Positions 1 to 12,618 of a stretch of 64,000 nt of DNA are shown here, one piece after another (position 1 is the stretch's first letter; each line of letters begins with the position of its first letter). The translations under genes were made by a program, and so were the position numbers. The DNA comes from Bactrocera neohumeralis (lineage: Eukaryota > Arthropoda > Insecta > Diptera > Tephritidae): positions 37,940,089 through 38,004,088 of the forward strand of contig NC_065922.1 in assembly GCF_024586455.1 (NCBI RefSeq), in the 5' to 3' direction. The notes beneath the pieces were generated by a model. That model worked only from the letters and a program-made list of their open reading frames with translations. It did not search any database and was not told the DNA's origin.

Positions 1-479
1 GTGAACCGTACCATACATTATAACCTTATTCTAGCTTTATTTTGATTTAGAGTGTTGTTTTGTTGAACAAGACTTCTTGAGTTCTGCGTAGTCTTTCCAT
101 TGGGGAAAGTTAGAATACTTACTGTTGCTCTCTTATTTAAAAATTTTGACAAATTTTATTACAAATTAAAATACACAACAGAACCGAGGGGTCTCCGGAA
201 ATGTTTGTAACGATGAAAAATTCTAAAAATATATCTAATTTTTTATATGAGAAAAATTTGAAAAAAAACTGTTGGGTTTTACCCGATAAAACCCATTTTC
301 CCAACTTCTTAACGCTTGACATCTATTTTATGTTATTTTGTTCTCTTTCACTAGATGGTAACCGTACTATTTTTTGCATCCTGAACAGGGTATATAATAT
401 TAAGTTTGCCACCAAGTTTTTAGCACCCAGAAGAAAGCGTCGGAGACCCTCTAAAGTATATATTAGTATGTTGCGCTGA
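1..479. other. non-coding, nothing identified
   Basis: AT-rich sequence with short chance open frames on both strands; no family is recognisable. Confidence 0.5.
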
Positions 480-960
480 GTCGATTTAGTCATGTCCGTC
501 TGTCTGTCTGTCTGTATATGTACGAACTAGTCCCTCAGTTTTTAAGATATGGTTTTGAAGTTTTGCAAACGTCATTTTCTCTTCAAGGAGCTGCAAATTT
601 GTTGGAACTGCCGATATCGGACCACTTTAACATATAGCTGTCATACAAACTGAACGATCGGAATCAAGTTCTTGTATGGAAAACTTTCACATTTGACAAT
701 ATATCTTCACAAAAGTTGGCACAGGTTATTTTCTAAGAGAATAATGTAATCTCCGAAAAAATTGTTCAGATCGGATTACTATAGCATATAGCTTCCATAC
801 AAACTAAATGATCGAAATCAAATGCTTGCATGGAAAACTTTCTCTTTTGACGATATATCTTCACGAAATTTGGCATGAGTTAACATATAGTTACTAAAGG
901 AAATGCTCCTGTGAAGGGTATATTAGCTTCGGTGTAGCCGAAGTTAACGTCTTTTCTTGT
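480..960 (+). repeat. dispersed repeat with tandem modules and a terminal hairpin
   Basis: Begins near a GTCTGTCTGTCTGTCTG run. It has two modules of about 150 bases, each with catatagctNNcatacaaact, a/gaNcgatcgaaatcaa and atggaaaacttt followed by atatcttcac. It ends with the stem-loop CTTCGG-TGTAG-CCGAAG (927-943) and gttaacgtcttttcttgtttt. Relatives lie at 5088-5440, 6625-7400, 13130-13350 and 24730-25200. No protein is encoded. The hairpin near the end is Helitron-like, but I cannot confirm a CTRR terminus. Confidence 0.75.
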
Positions 961-2585
961 TTTGTTTTAATTAAGCAGTTTTTAAACATTTTCCTGAAGA
1001 AATAATCAACATCTTTGTCTTGTCTCAAAATAAGCTTAAGTCTTTACTCAATTTTAAATAAGACTGCGAGTTCAGTGAAGGTTTAAAGATGTTGCTAGGC
1101 GCTAAAATATCAAAAATCCACTTGCTGGAAAGAAAAGGAAAAAATCGCCACTTCTAAGTAATTTTTCCAGGCACAGGGCACAAGACATTCTACTGTAAAG
1201 TTTTCAACAATCCCTGCGATGGCCACTATAGTGAATCATAAAATTCAATTTTACAAAAAAAAAAATTTATTTCTTTAAAGAAAATGAAGTTTTAAGCCTG
1301 TCTACAAATTTATTTTATTAGTTTTGTGTGGCAGCACACTTGATATCCTTGAGAGTGCTTCAGAAGTTATTTTAGTGGATAACATTATACTTCCTGTCGC
1401 ACCGATAAACTTTAAAAACTATCCTTCAACAGATTAAATTAAAACCCAAGGCACGAACAATTTTTGTATATGTATTCAGGGATGCTAATTGCATAGTGCA
1501 TTTTTCTAATTAATAAGAAATCTTTAATTTTAAAATTTAAATTCTTGCAATTTCATTTGACTTTAACACTTTGCTCTAACTTTAATCGCACGACAAACGC
1601 TTTGATTGCAGCAATATTGTTTTTGTATCGTAAAGATAGATAAAGTAAAACTTGCGCACTGCAAATGCTAAAGTTCAAATCCATTTCCTCGCTGAACAAA
1701 GTTCGCATGCACTTTATATCCATTGAATAGAACTGTAAAATGATTGTCTCTGCCAGCTAAGCTCTTTTGTTTCGGCGCTTTTTTTCGTTGGATTTTCCCA
1801 TTGGCGCCTTTCATACTGGCACGGAAAATGAAAATGACTTTTTTGTCTTTATGTTTGTATGTGTGCACATTTCCTGTTGCATTAAATCGATTGCGATTGA
1901 CCAAGGTCTCAGTTCAGTTCAGCATTAAATGTTTTGTTTTTGCTTGCAGATAATATGTACAATACGAACAAAAAACAAAAACTAAAACTACAACAAATAA
2001 AATAATAAGAGTAAAGTGGAGTATTCGCTTTGCGATCAAAATTTGAGATAGTGTGTATAAAATATTACTTATGGCAAGAGCGTATACTCGTATAAGAGCG
2101 AGTGTCACTTAACGCTATTTACAGTTCGAACGGTAGCCAACAATTTGAAACTGTTTACCGATAAATAATGATTACTATTTAATTGCTCGTTCATAATGAT
2201 ATTGAATGGACTTCGTTCATTGTTTTACAACTATACCAAATCAAAAGCGCTTTCTTTATTTACTCAGCTGTAAATTATATTGGAATTTCCTATGACATTT
2301 ATATTTGAATTGTGCTGGGTCAAGACCAATTCTTCAGTATACAAAAAAATTAACTGATTTTCTTTTAAGTCAATACGAGTATGTTTTACCGGTCCAAAAA
2401 ATGTTAAAATTTATTTCATTCTGTTCTCTAAAGGCATAGACAAAGTAAGGGATTTCTAACGACTTGCTGAATGTAACTGCATATTTTGAACGAATTGTTC
2501 ATAAATTAGAAAACAAAGCACCCGTAAATTGTAAGTAAATTCCACAGGTGTGAGATGATGAAAAAAAATGCTAAGTTGGTAGGAT
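961..2585. other. non-coding spacer
   Basis: AT-rich single-copy-looking sequence. The short open frames have no recognisable family content. Confidence 0.5.
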
Positions 2586-2689
2586 TGTCCTTAGTTACTA
2601 TACCAAATATGAGCGCGATCTGTTAACCAGTTTTTTAACCAGCAGCTGCTGAAGTCGATACATTTCAGTAGTGCCTTTCGATTTTTACA

Positions 2690-3290
2690 ATGGATAAAAA
2701 TATCGAACAAAAAATTTCTCTCAAATTTTGTACTTCTAATCAAATTGCGTGTACGGAATAGTTGTGTATGTTGGAAAAAGCCTAGGAGACGATCGAGAGA
2801 TGTTTGAGAACATGCCTCGTTCTGGACGACCTTCGACCTCTTCAACTGATGAAAATATTAAACAAGTTAAGGATATGGTGCTCAAAAATCGTCAGGAAAG
2901 TGTTAGAGAGATGGCAAAAGAGCTTGACTTCTCTCGCGAGTCCGTTCGAATAATTTTGGTGGATATTTTGGGTATGAAACGCGTTCTTGCTCGACTCGTC
3001 CCATCAAAGCTGCATTTTTTTTCAAAAAGAGTTCCGTAAACAGATCTTTATGAGATTTATAAGTTTGAAAAAAAAATCAAGGTGATGCTCATTGTTTTTT
3101 CGAAATTCTTCGTTTGGTGCATCATGAATTTGTTTCGGAGTGACACCATCGCATCAAGCCACTATTGTGACGAATTTAATCACCTAAACGCAGAATATAG
3201 CGAATTGTCGAAAAAGAGCGTTCAGAGCTCGTATTCGTCACAGGAAGGTGTGCAAAATATGCGAAGAAAACTATGAATTATATAGGTTTA
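2690..3290 (+). pseudogene. mariner-type transposase remnant
   Basis: The 5' end reads MDKNIEQKISLKFCTSNQIA, followed in shifted frames by MLEKA and SGRPSTSSTDENIKQVK, then VREMAKELDFSRESVRIIL and LGMKRVLARLVP: the paired helix-turn-helix DNA-binding half of a mariner transposase. Frames are broken between segments and the catalytic DDD half is unrecognisable, so it is dead. I could not place terminal inverted repeats. Confidence 0.75.
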
Positions 3291-3845
3291 CATCGCAATT
3301 CCCCAACGTTTCCAAAGCAGTAGTCGGTAATTCGTTGTCTTTTGACTTTTGCCTTTGCCACCAATGGCACTGCCAATGATCAAGTTCGCCTTTGAGCTTC
3401 AAACATCGCACGACGTTGTCATTATCCAAAAGGCCTTTGTATCTATCAAGCAGTCAATAAGTTTGAAATGCCCCCCACTTCCCCTTCTGAATGCGCCACT
3501 GGTAAAACTCTACTCAGAGAGAAAAATAAGCTGTAAAATCTTATTAAAGATATCAAAATAATTTTTTTAAATCACACCAAATTATGCATATCTGAATGCG
3601 CTCAAGCACCCGTGACTCTTAACAAAATCCTCAACTTCGGCATTTACAAGAATTTTTTCCATAATTAACCATTATTAGCGGCCTTCCCTATTCCAAACTA
3701 AGCGCTAAAAATGACTCCAAAAAATTCCAATTTTGAGTGTAAATTACGTTTCAAAAATGTTGGCTTATCATTTCTAAAGACTATTGAACTTTAAATCAGA
3801 TAAACATATTTCATACCACGAACAGGTTTGCTGCAAAGTTTATGT
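3291..3845. other. non-coding; may include decayed transposon 3' sequence
   Basis: It follows the mariner remnant. No clear reading frame or terminal repeat is visible. Confidence 0.35.
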
Positions 3846-5070
3846 AACAGGTCAATTGAAAAGTCACCAATCTGACACATACATAGATGACGCTATCATA
3901 TGATTTTTAGTTAGTCCAAACCTTTAAAATGCGAGTATAAATTTGAAGGTGTCGGATCACTAGCTTGGGAATTATATCATTTTGAGTGAAGCAAATTTTT
4001 CTATTGTGAAAAAATCAATAAAAAGTAATCTCGCGTGTTGATAAAATATTTATTTTTAAAAGAAAAAACACAGTTGGAGCATAAACTTGGTTTGTTGACG
4101 AGTTTTCGGACACTGCTCCAGAAAAGGCAACCATTAAGGATTGGTATGCTAAGTTTAGACTGAGCACCGAAGACGGAAAAATAATTTTTAATTGATAAGA
4201 TAGCTAGCACTCTAGAGATATCCAGAAAAGGCAACCATTAAGGATTGGTATGCTAAGTTTAGACGTGGTGAAATAAACACCGAAGACGAAATAATTATTT
4301 TTAATGACCGTAAATTAAAGTTGTTCGAGATAGTGGGCACTCTAGAGATATCAACTCAACGTGTACATTATATCATTCACGAACATGTGGGTATGAGAAA
4401 GGTCTTTGCAAAGTAAGTTCAAACGCAATAAGCCGTAATGACAATGTATGAAACATGGCTTCACCATTTCACTCGGAAGTCCAATCGACGAACATGCGAA
4501 TGGGCTGCACACGATGAACCCCACCAAAAAATGGAAAAACGCAACAGTCCGCTGGCAAGATTATATGGTAGCGTCTGTATTTTGGGATGTGAAAGGAATA
4601 ATTTTTATTGACTATTTAAGCAGGGAAGAACTATCAACAGTGAGTTTTATTGGATCGTTTGAAGGACGAAGTTGCCGAAAAACGGCCGCATTTGAAGAAA
4701 AAGAATGTGCCGCTATACCAAGAACAAATGCAGTCTGTACTTTTCAAATTGGCCTTTGAAATGCTTCCGCATCTACCGTATTCTCCAGATCTGGCCCACA
4801 GCGACTATTTCCTGTCCTCAGATCTTAAAAGAATGCTTGTTGGGCAGAAAATCTCGTCGAATGTAGAAGTGATAGCCGAAATTGAGACCTACTTTGAAGC
4901 AAAGGAGAAACCGTGCTACAAAATGATATTGAAAAGTTGGAGTGTCGCTGTAATCAGTGTATCACCCTAGAAGAGAACTATGTACATACATATGTTGAAT
5001 AGAAAAAAAAGAATTTTCCTAAAAAAATGTGTTTTACAATGGTAGACCGCGGACTTTTCAATTGTCCTAG
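3846..5070 (+). mobile_element. decayed mariner element with terminal inverted repeats
   Basis: The left end aggtcaattgaaaagtc (3849-3865) matches the reverse complement of the right end (gacttttcaattgtcct, 5052-5068), 1.2 kb apart, the usual mariner size. Between them are broken transposase pieces: IKDWYAKFR, LEISTQRVHYIIHEHVGMRK, a WDVKGIIFIDYL block, DEVAEKRPHLKKK and LPHLPYSPDLAHSDYF, the catalytic-domain end (SPDLAPSD in active relatives). Many stops and shifts make it inactive. It contains a direct duplication of about 100 bases. Confidence 0.85.
4122..4263 (+). repeat. internal direct duplication inside the mariner
   Basis: The 40-odd bases beginning ccagaaaaggcaaccattaa and running to gctaagtttagac occur at about 4122 and again at about 4223, with related sequence between, so a unit of about 100 bases was duplicated after the element lost coding capacity. 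Confidence 0.75.
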
Positions 5071-5087
5071 CGAACTAGTTCTTCTGT

Positions 5088-5440
5088 TTTCGTTTTGAAC
5101 ACGCCTTTCCTCGGACGCTGTTCATTTTTCGAAAGGGCCGATATTGAACCACTATAGCTATGTATATAGTTACTAAGCTGTTATATAAACTGATCGATCA
5201 AAAACATGTCCTTATATGGAACATTTTTTAGTGGAAGAGATATATTTTCGAAAATTGACTTATTATTTAGTAATATTGGAAGAAAAGTTTCCAATCGGAC
5301 CACTATAAAATATAGCTATCAATTTGACCGCACAAAATCAATGTCTTGTAAAGAATCTTGGAATTTGTGAATAACCGAAGTTGTTTTAATGAACTTTCTA
5401 TATAAAGCTATGTTATTTCATCTCAAATTTCACACCTGAG
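5088..5440 (+). repeat. decayed copy of the module-type dispersed repeat
   Basis: Contains gggccgatattgaaccactatag, taaactgatcgatca, and tccaatcggaccactataaaatatagct, the module words of the 480-960 repeat, but degraded and without the hairpin end. Confidence 0.55.
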
Positions 5441-5978
5441 CTTACTTCCACTAACAAAGGAGTGTCTTAAAACTGCAAAATTCATTTCACCATTTCAATT
5501 TTTGTTATTAAACGCAAATCTTTCTCCCTTACTCACTTTCTCCCAAGCTGCAATGCAATTAGCGGAATTACAATTTCGAAATTACTTTTCTACGCGCCGC
5601 CGAGGGGCTTAAAATTGAATAAAAATTTAAAAACACATATCTACATATGTATATTTATCACGTAGGTTGTCCACACATTTGGTTCACAGTTGACGTTTCC
5701 GTGCTGCCTGTCATCATTTTCTGCTGACTTTTTCTTTCAACACTTGCTTGCGATTCTTGAAAGCGCAAATTGGCGCACATTTTGTTGACTTTTTCATTTC
5801 ACGGCCAAACGAGTGCAAACGGCTAAAGTGCTGCACAGCTTCCCCTCCTACCGCCATATTCCTACATAGATAAGTTTGTATGTATGTATATACTAAAATT
5901 GTTAAACAGCATCATCTCCAACAAAAAACACCAGCTAACACAATTACAGCAAGAGCGCACGTAGGTACTCGAATGCCG

Positions 5979-5986
5979 TGACGTCA
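5979..5986. promoter_or_regulatory. CRE-type palindrome TGACGTCA
   Basis: Exact consensus CREB/ATF site TGACGTCA in the context gccgTGACGTCAttga. A second exact copy is 49 bases downstream. Function is not shown by sequence alone. Confidence 0.45.
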
Positions 5987-6027
5987 TTGATTAAGTCTAA
6001 GGACGTTCGTTGGTTCATTCGTGTTCG

Positions 6028-6035
6028 TGACGTCA
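6028..6035. promoter_or_regulatory. second CRE-type palindrome TGACGTCA
   Basis: Exact TGACGTCA in gttcgTGACGTCAtagc. A TGACGTA variant lies at 6102-6108. Confidence 0.45.
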
Positions 6036-6624
6036 TAGCTGTGCTCAATTCTTGCCTTTGTTATTTAGCAAACGAGTGCAAGCAGTGGAAACGACAATCA
6101 GTGACGTAGCCGCCAATTATGTTTACTATCAGTGAAACGGAAAGCGTGGAAACTACAAAGAACGCCAACAATGAGAGTGGAAATGAGAAAAAAACGTAAA
6201 GTTTTGTAGAGGAGGTGTGAGAGAGCTGACACAGCTGTGAAAGAAAAAATATGAAAAGCTTTCCTGAATACGCGTATATGCATGAGTTATGGACGCTCTC
6301 TGCTAATTGTTTGCTCCTGCGCAGGTGACGCGGTTGTGGATAGGGTTGCCTCACTTATAAGAATTTTCGTGTTTATGTAGCTTTGATAGGATATTTGTAT
6401 TATTCACCATTTTTTTAATGCGCGTACTTTTACTTAAATTAGCGCTGTTTATTTTCCAGTGAAAATTTACTCAAAGTCTTTTGAATTATTAAATTTTGGT
6501 TTAATGGATCAGCATATATATTTTACGGTTGCCAGTTAGTTACATAATCATATAAATTTTAGTAGATGTAAAAAGTCTTTAGTTTTGGGATTGCAATAAA
6601 TTTTATCTCATATTCAATGTCTCG

Positions 6625-7400
6625 ATGAGTCAATTTAGTCTGGTTTAGTGTGTTTATATACGCGGACTATATTCTCAGTTTTTGGGATATCAGTCTGAAC
6701 TTTTGCACATAGTCTATTTTTCCCAAAAGGTCGCTTATTTGTCGAAATTTTTTCAAAATTTCGCAAACTGAACAATTATTTGTCGGAACTTTTTTATTTG
6801 CTATCTTCACGTTTGGCACCATTATTATCAAGCTATATCTTCTTCGTACAAACTGAACAATCAGAATCTACAAACTGACTGTCAAACTCAAGTGTATGGA
6901 AAACTTTTTTATTTTAGAAGATATCTTCACGAAATTTGGCATGGATTATTATACAAGGCACCATTATAATCTTCGAACAAACTGTTCAAATCGGACCACT
7001 GTACCATATAGTTGCCATACAGACTGAACGATCAGAATAAAGTGTTTGTATAGAAAACTTTTTTATTTTAAAATATATTTTCAAGAAATTTTTTATTGAT
7101 TATTATACAAGCCAACACCATAATTTTCGAAGAAATTGTTTAAATCGGACCACTATTGCACATAGCTGCCCTACAAACTGACCGGATCAAACTCAAGTCT
7201 TGAAAGAAAACTTATTTTATTGACAAAATTACCTTCTCAAAATCGCCGAATTGTTCACATCGGAACATTTTAGCATATATCTGCCATTGAAGCAAAAGCT
7301 CAAGTCCTTGCTGATTTTTTATTGGACAAGTTACTTTCTTTAAATTTGGAATGTATTATTATCCAAGGCATTGGTACAATCTTCGAACAAATAGTTCAGA
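6625..7400 (+). repeat. module-type dispersed repeat, expanded copy
   Basis: Several tandem modules of roughly 150 bases, each with ttcaaatcggaccactNtaNcatatagNtgcc, atacaNactgaacgatca/cagaatNaagt and gtatNgaaaacttttttatt, then atattttcac/aagaaattt. Same family as 480-960; more modules, no clear hairpin end. Confidence 0.7.
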
Positions 7401-7799
7401 TCGGACCAAAATATTTTGTAAGTCGTTTTTTTTTATCATTTTACATTAGAAATATCAAAGAATATAAAAAAATATAAATTAGAAATATCAAAAAATATAC
7501 AAATATCCTTCGCCCACAACACTGTGCCGCTAACGCTTGGCAACCCTTGCCACATTGCCTGCGAAAAGCTTTTACCGCCAATGTCGTGAAGATTAAAAGC
7601 AAACAACACTCGGCCAGAAGCAAGCAGTCGCCAGCAGAAACGGTCCGTGCCCAGTCGTTGAAAGTAACAGTTACAAGCAGATCAACAGCAGCAGCCATAG
7701 AAGAACAGTTATTGTGGCTAATAGAACGGTTGCTGCCGAGACGCGTTTGCAAAGTACGCACACGCATACAAACAAATGTTGCGTACGTGCGTTTGAAGG

Positions 7800-8252
7800 A
7801 GTGTGTGTGTTTGTGACTTACACTGTGTGTGTAGAGGTGCGTGCGTGCTGCATATATGAATCCACTGAAATGCCAAGCTGTTAGACAACGCTTTGGGTCA
7901 TTTGTGTCACTTTTGTGAAACGGAATAGAGACGAAAATTGCAGTAGAAGTGGCAGTGAAATATGAAAAAATAGCAAATTATATTAAAAAATAAAAAAAAA
8001 AAATTTAAGGAAAAATAAAATTTGGTGAAGAAAAGCGGAAAAACTGCCGCCAATGGTTATAAAGAGTTTATATAGTATATGAAAAGTTAGAGATATTGAA
8101 ATTATACACATTTGCAAGCGCACGCAAGTGTTATTGGTGGAAAAATGTACGTGTTTTCCATAAAAAGTGTATATGAAATTATTTGAAAAAATTAATACAA
8201 TAAAGAACATAAATAAAGTGTAATAAAAGTGTTTGAAGCTGATTAATATAAA
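7800..8252 (+). other. candidate non-coding first exon of rdgB (or of another transcript)
   Basis: This stretch and the sequence before it (from about 7500) lack transposon signatures and look like a fly 5' leader, with CAG/CA-rich words and GTGTGTG runs. It ends in a consensus donor (AAG|GTGAGTG, exon end 8252). No coding frame is credible. Splicing to the acceptor at 28896 would give a 20.6-kb intron. Assignment to rdgB is inference; the exon start is unknown. Confidence 0.3.
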
Positions 8253-10105
8253 GTGAGTGCTGCCACATTATTTAAATACAAATTGTCAATAAACAAACTG
8301 AAAGTGTATACGCAAAATGTCCTTCAGATTTCTGCAGCCGAGCAGGAGCTGAAGAAAGGTGCCTGCGCCCACGCACAACAGCAAAAAGGCATCAGCAACA
8401 GCAACAGCAGCAGTGGCTGTCGAGAAAGTCAAGGAATTCAAAGACGTAATTCGAGAGCAATTTTACTGTTAAGAATGTTTGTGGGTTGGAATTTGAGCAT
8501 TTGTATTTTTGGTTGTAAATTGCAGCCATTATTTTACTAGCAATATTTTGTGAAAGCGCGCTGGTGCTCATAAATCGTTTTTTTTTTTCTTATTTAAATA
8601 TTTTGAAATTTTCTCAAAAATATTTTTTTTCTTATTTAAATATTGTCCAATATTTCTCAAGAGCCAAAAAAAATCGAAAAACGCCAATAAATTTACTTTT
8701 CATTTAAAACACAAAAAGCAGCAATAAAGCTGAGTGTTGACATATGTTTGCAAAATGAGAATGAGCAAAAACACTGGTGCATATGTACCTACGCACACAT
8801 ACATATACGCACATACACGCTCTTAACAGCCGAAAATTTCAGATTTACTACGCGCCTATCGGGAATACCGATACAAAGTTATGTTGAGCAGCAATTCATA
8901 CCTGTCACACACACACACACACACTCATACAGAAATACAGCAATAGACGTGTATTCCCTTAAGTCCCGTTAGCGTTTGTGTTGTGACAATTTTATTTTTA
9001 GTTGTTGCGTGTGTAGAAATATCCTGCAGCGCAGCAAAATATGAAAATAAATTTATTAAACAAACAAAAACAAGTACAACAGCAATAACATCGAGGCAAA
9101 TATTTGCGGTGGCATTGCCATGGCGAACCAGAGAGGGCGCCTTTGTAGGTGTATATCCTGCAAATAACGGAGGTGTATTCATAAGTCCACAGAATGTGTT
9201 TACATACTTAGATACTGTTACAGTTATTTTAGTTGCTGTGCTGCCATAAATGAGTCTGTGTGTGTAGGCATTTAATTTACTAGTTGGAATTTTGGCAAGC
9301 CAACTTTGCTGAATGAATTTAATTTTAATTTTTTTTTAATTTTTGCTATTAGCAAAAACTTGCCGACATTTAAATAATAAAAACGAAATTTACAGTACAT
9401 GCTAATAATATTCAAGTGAGAACTTGAATGCAAAAGTAGAACAAAATGCACGTAAAGTACAATTTCTGTCATAAAAAATATAAATGAAGCAGCGTATAAG
9501 CGACTATTAACGCAAGAGCCAACAAATTGTGTCGTCGCATTAGGGTTGTTTGAAAATATGAAATATTACTCCACGCAGTTTACGATATACCTAATTTTTC
9601 AGTAGTTGCTGATCTTAGATTGATATATCTGTCTTCTCTTCGAATTCTTGAAAAACATTGAACACAACTAGGGGGTCCCATATGTGCGTTAGAACCCGTA
9701 TTGCTGCTCACAAATGTAATATGTAAGGCCAGGCACTTAACCAGATTATATATATATTGCTGTCCGAATTGTCTAGTTGACAGAGAGGTAGGACCACTTC
9801 ATTACTTTCGCCAGTTTTCTTCGAGATTAAGGTTAAGTGAACTTGACTCTAGGGAAATTATCTGGTATCAAAATTAAGCGCCTTCAGAGAGAATGATATC
9901 AGAACTTTCCTCACCATGTGACGATTTATTTCGTTTCTTTGTATGTTTCAATATCACAAAGAATATCACTATAATTGTCCAAGTGCGATATTTCGATTGC
10001 AACAAATAAGCCACAAAAGCTAACGTAATATTTTCAGGATTAAACTTTAAGTTTAATATGTACATCTATCTACTAAAACACTAATATTAATATGTTTAAT
10101 AATAA
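8253..10105. other. non-coding sequence, probable intron start
   Basis: Contains CAG/CAACAG-rich sequence (8330-8440), A/T homopolymers and an (AC)n run at 8909-8926. No gene or transposon is recognised. Confidence 0.4.
8909..8926. repeat. (AC)n microsatellite
   Basis: About nine AC units (gtcacacacacacacacacactc). Confidence 0.8.
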
Positions 10106-11102
10106 TGGGTGATCCATTTCCAGGTTCTCAACTTTTTTAAAGAAAAAACACAGAAACTTCAAATTTAATGGGGAATATTTTTTAGCATTCGGAAGAACAT
10201 TCTCCGACATTTATTTTTTTTTAAGATTATATCCTTCAAATGCTGGCCGCGGCTACGTCTCAGATAATCCATTCGTTGAGTCCAATTTTCGATTACTCGT
10301 TCGAAGATTTTACTGGTTACTGGCAAACGATACACGGAATGTTTTGCTCCAAGGCCTGAATCGAAGCGGGATTGTCCGTATAGACTTTGGACTTTACATA
10401 TCCTCTCTGGAAAAAGTCTAACATTGTGATAACATCCAATATTGATTGTCAATTGGCCGGCTCAAAATGTGAAATTATCTGCTCACAGAAGTGTTCTCTC
10501 AATAAATCCATTAATTGATGCGAAGTTCGGGAAGTGGGGCCGTCTTGTTGAAACCAAATATCTCCGAGATCACGTGCTTCAGGTATCAATTAGTCGGTTA
10601 TCATGGCGCGATAATGGTCGCCATTGACGGTTACGTTCTCACCACACAAAAATGTTATTTTTACTAGATAAAATGGCAGCTTTGAATCTCTTCAGGTTGT
10701 TCTTCATCCTAAATGCGGAACTTTTGCTTGTTTACATACCCTCATCGCTGTACAAAATTTAGCTTGAAAACGTCGGGTCTTTTTGGAACTTTTCAAGAGC
10801 TGCTATATTTTCTTCACTGCGTTCTGGGTGTGATCTGTTCGGTAGAATATTCTATAATAATGAAGGTAGGGTCTTAAGATTGGTGATGGTGTTGGGAATA
10901 GTACACTCAGTAAGCCGATTATGTTGACCATAAATTTTCGTAATAATGTTGTACGATTTGTAAACTTTGTTCAAGCCTAAGTTTTTCCACAATGAAATGC
11001 CAAGCATTACTGAGCGAAAAAACATGACACCTTGACACGACTCACGCGTGATCTTTCAAAAAAGGCTACTGAAAAAAGTACCTCTAATTAGATCATCCGT
11101 TA
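10106..11102 (-). mobile_element. Tc1/mariner-superfamily element, decayed, with inverted ends
   Basis: The left end gggtgatccatttccaggtt pairs with the right end (agaggtac... reversed to cggatgatctaattagaggt). Reverse-strand pieces read VNKQKFRI, then RVIENWTQRMDYLRRSRGQH near the C-terminus, matching the transposase type also seen at 54960-55890. Stops and frameshifts are frequent and catalytic motifs are not intact. Sub-terminal sequence (gacacgactcacgcgtgatct) is shared with the 165-bp MITE at 48002. Confidence 0.7.
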
Positions 11103-12079
11103 GTTCTATCATCTCTTCATATAAGCTATGATTGATCGAAACATATATAAATGTACAGCTATTTGTACAATAGTATTAAGTATTCACAGAATCTCTAAAT
11201 GCAAAAAGAATCAGATTAGAATCCCGGTGGAAGAAATTTTTAGACATTTTTTTGAGTAGCTCGAGAGGCATTGTAAAACCTTTGAGTGATTTTTTACCTA
11301 AAACAGCTCTACGGAAAATACTCTATTCTTTCGAAGGCAATCGTTAACTTTTAGAACAATTTATTTGTCGTATAAAATTATTAGGCAAATGTAGTACATT
11401 TTTCAGCGTGAAACATAGCAATCCAATATTTTGAACTTAAATCTCTTTTCTTATTTTTATTTGTTTGCTCAATAAACGTTCACACTCTCGTTGATCACGT
11501 ATTACAGGGTTGCATGAAGACTTCATTATGAATTTGGAAATTAACTAAAAACTATAATGTTAAAAAACTGAACAGTTGGAGGTTAAATTCCTACAACTTG
11601 AGGTAAATTATGCTGTAAATTTCCGTTTTTAAAAAGGGTAGGACCACAACTCTCTGCGCTCTTCCATTAAGGGGTATTCTCATGTAATCACTTCGAAAAA
11701 TCGATTTTTTTTTGTATTTTGACAGTAAAACCTATAGAAAACATGCTGTGAAAAATTCAGACCGAAATTCATAGTATTTGATAAGTTACAGCTCATAGTC
11801 GCCGACGTGTCGTAAGCGACTGTCTACCAGGCGCCATGACAAGTCTCGCATTTTTCTCGAATCATCATTTTCTGAAACTGTCATGGTCCTAAAAAAAAAG
11901 TATTCAACCGATTGCTTTAAAATTTACATATGTTCTTCTACTGATTTATAGTTATCGTCCCTACAAGAATTGTTTATTTTCGAAAATATTTTCATATTTT
12001 TTTTATACGATTTTTAACGAAAAAAACAAGACGCGACTTTTTTTGAAGTTCGACATTTTTTTTTAATGAAATTGATTAT

Positions 12080-12618
12080 AATTTGTTGTCAAAAAAGTCT
12101 TGCGGTATTTTTATTGAATTTTTTTTTATTGAAATTGAAATTTTTTGATGACTCATGCCCAGCTCTTAACCGATGCTACGGCTGCTACTATGCCGGTCTC
12201 TTTCGACCAATTCAGCGATTTTATCGCAATTTTCGACGACATGCCTTCCGGAGCGTGGCGCCTCTTCGACCACCTCTACAGAACGAAAACGTTGAAACCA
12301 TCGTTGTGCGGTGGAAATGGAAACTGTATCGGCTCCATAAACTGCACAAATTTTATTGGCGGCTTGAGATGCATTTTTGCCTTTATCGTAGTAGTACTGT
12401 AAAATATGCCGTATTTTCTCTTTATTTTGCTCCATGTTTGCAACGCTATAACTCACGAACGACTTAAAAGAAACGACAATCAATCAAACACGCATTAGCG
12501 CGTGAAATGAGCTTTCCAAAAAGGTATATCATGACCCGATGCGACGAATAAAACTAGAACTACGCGCTTTCGGCGCCAACTAGCGAAAATACCGCAAGAC
12601 TTTTTTTGACAACCCATA
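12080..12618 (-). mobile_element. internally deleted mariner with clear inverted repeats
   Basis: Inverted ends ttgtcaaaaaagtcttgcgg + tattttt (12086-12112) and its complement (12586-12612) bound about 540 bases, less than half of a full mariner. It keeps only the transposase N-terminus. Confidence 0.85.
12166..12435 (-). pseudogene. mariner transposase, N-terminal fragment
   Basis: From the ATG at 12435 it reads MEQNKEKIRHILQYYYDKGK, then AVYGADTVSISTAQRWFQRF, RSGRHVVENCDKIAELVERD and SSRSIG: the first helix-turn-helix of an irritans/Hsmar1-like mariner, uninterrupted for about 90 residues. The second helix-turn-helix and the whole DDD catalytic domain are deleted. It could bind ends but not cut. 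Confidence 0.8.

Larger units (their letters stand above)
5461..6600. other. non-repetitive block, candidate regulatory region
   Basis: No convincing gene. It is less AT-rich than its surroundings and lacks transposon signatures. It holds two perfect TGACGTCA sites (separate entries). Reverse-strand open frames at 6061-6354 have no family match I recognise. Confidence 0.35.
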
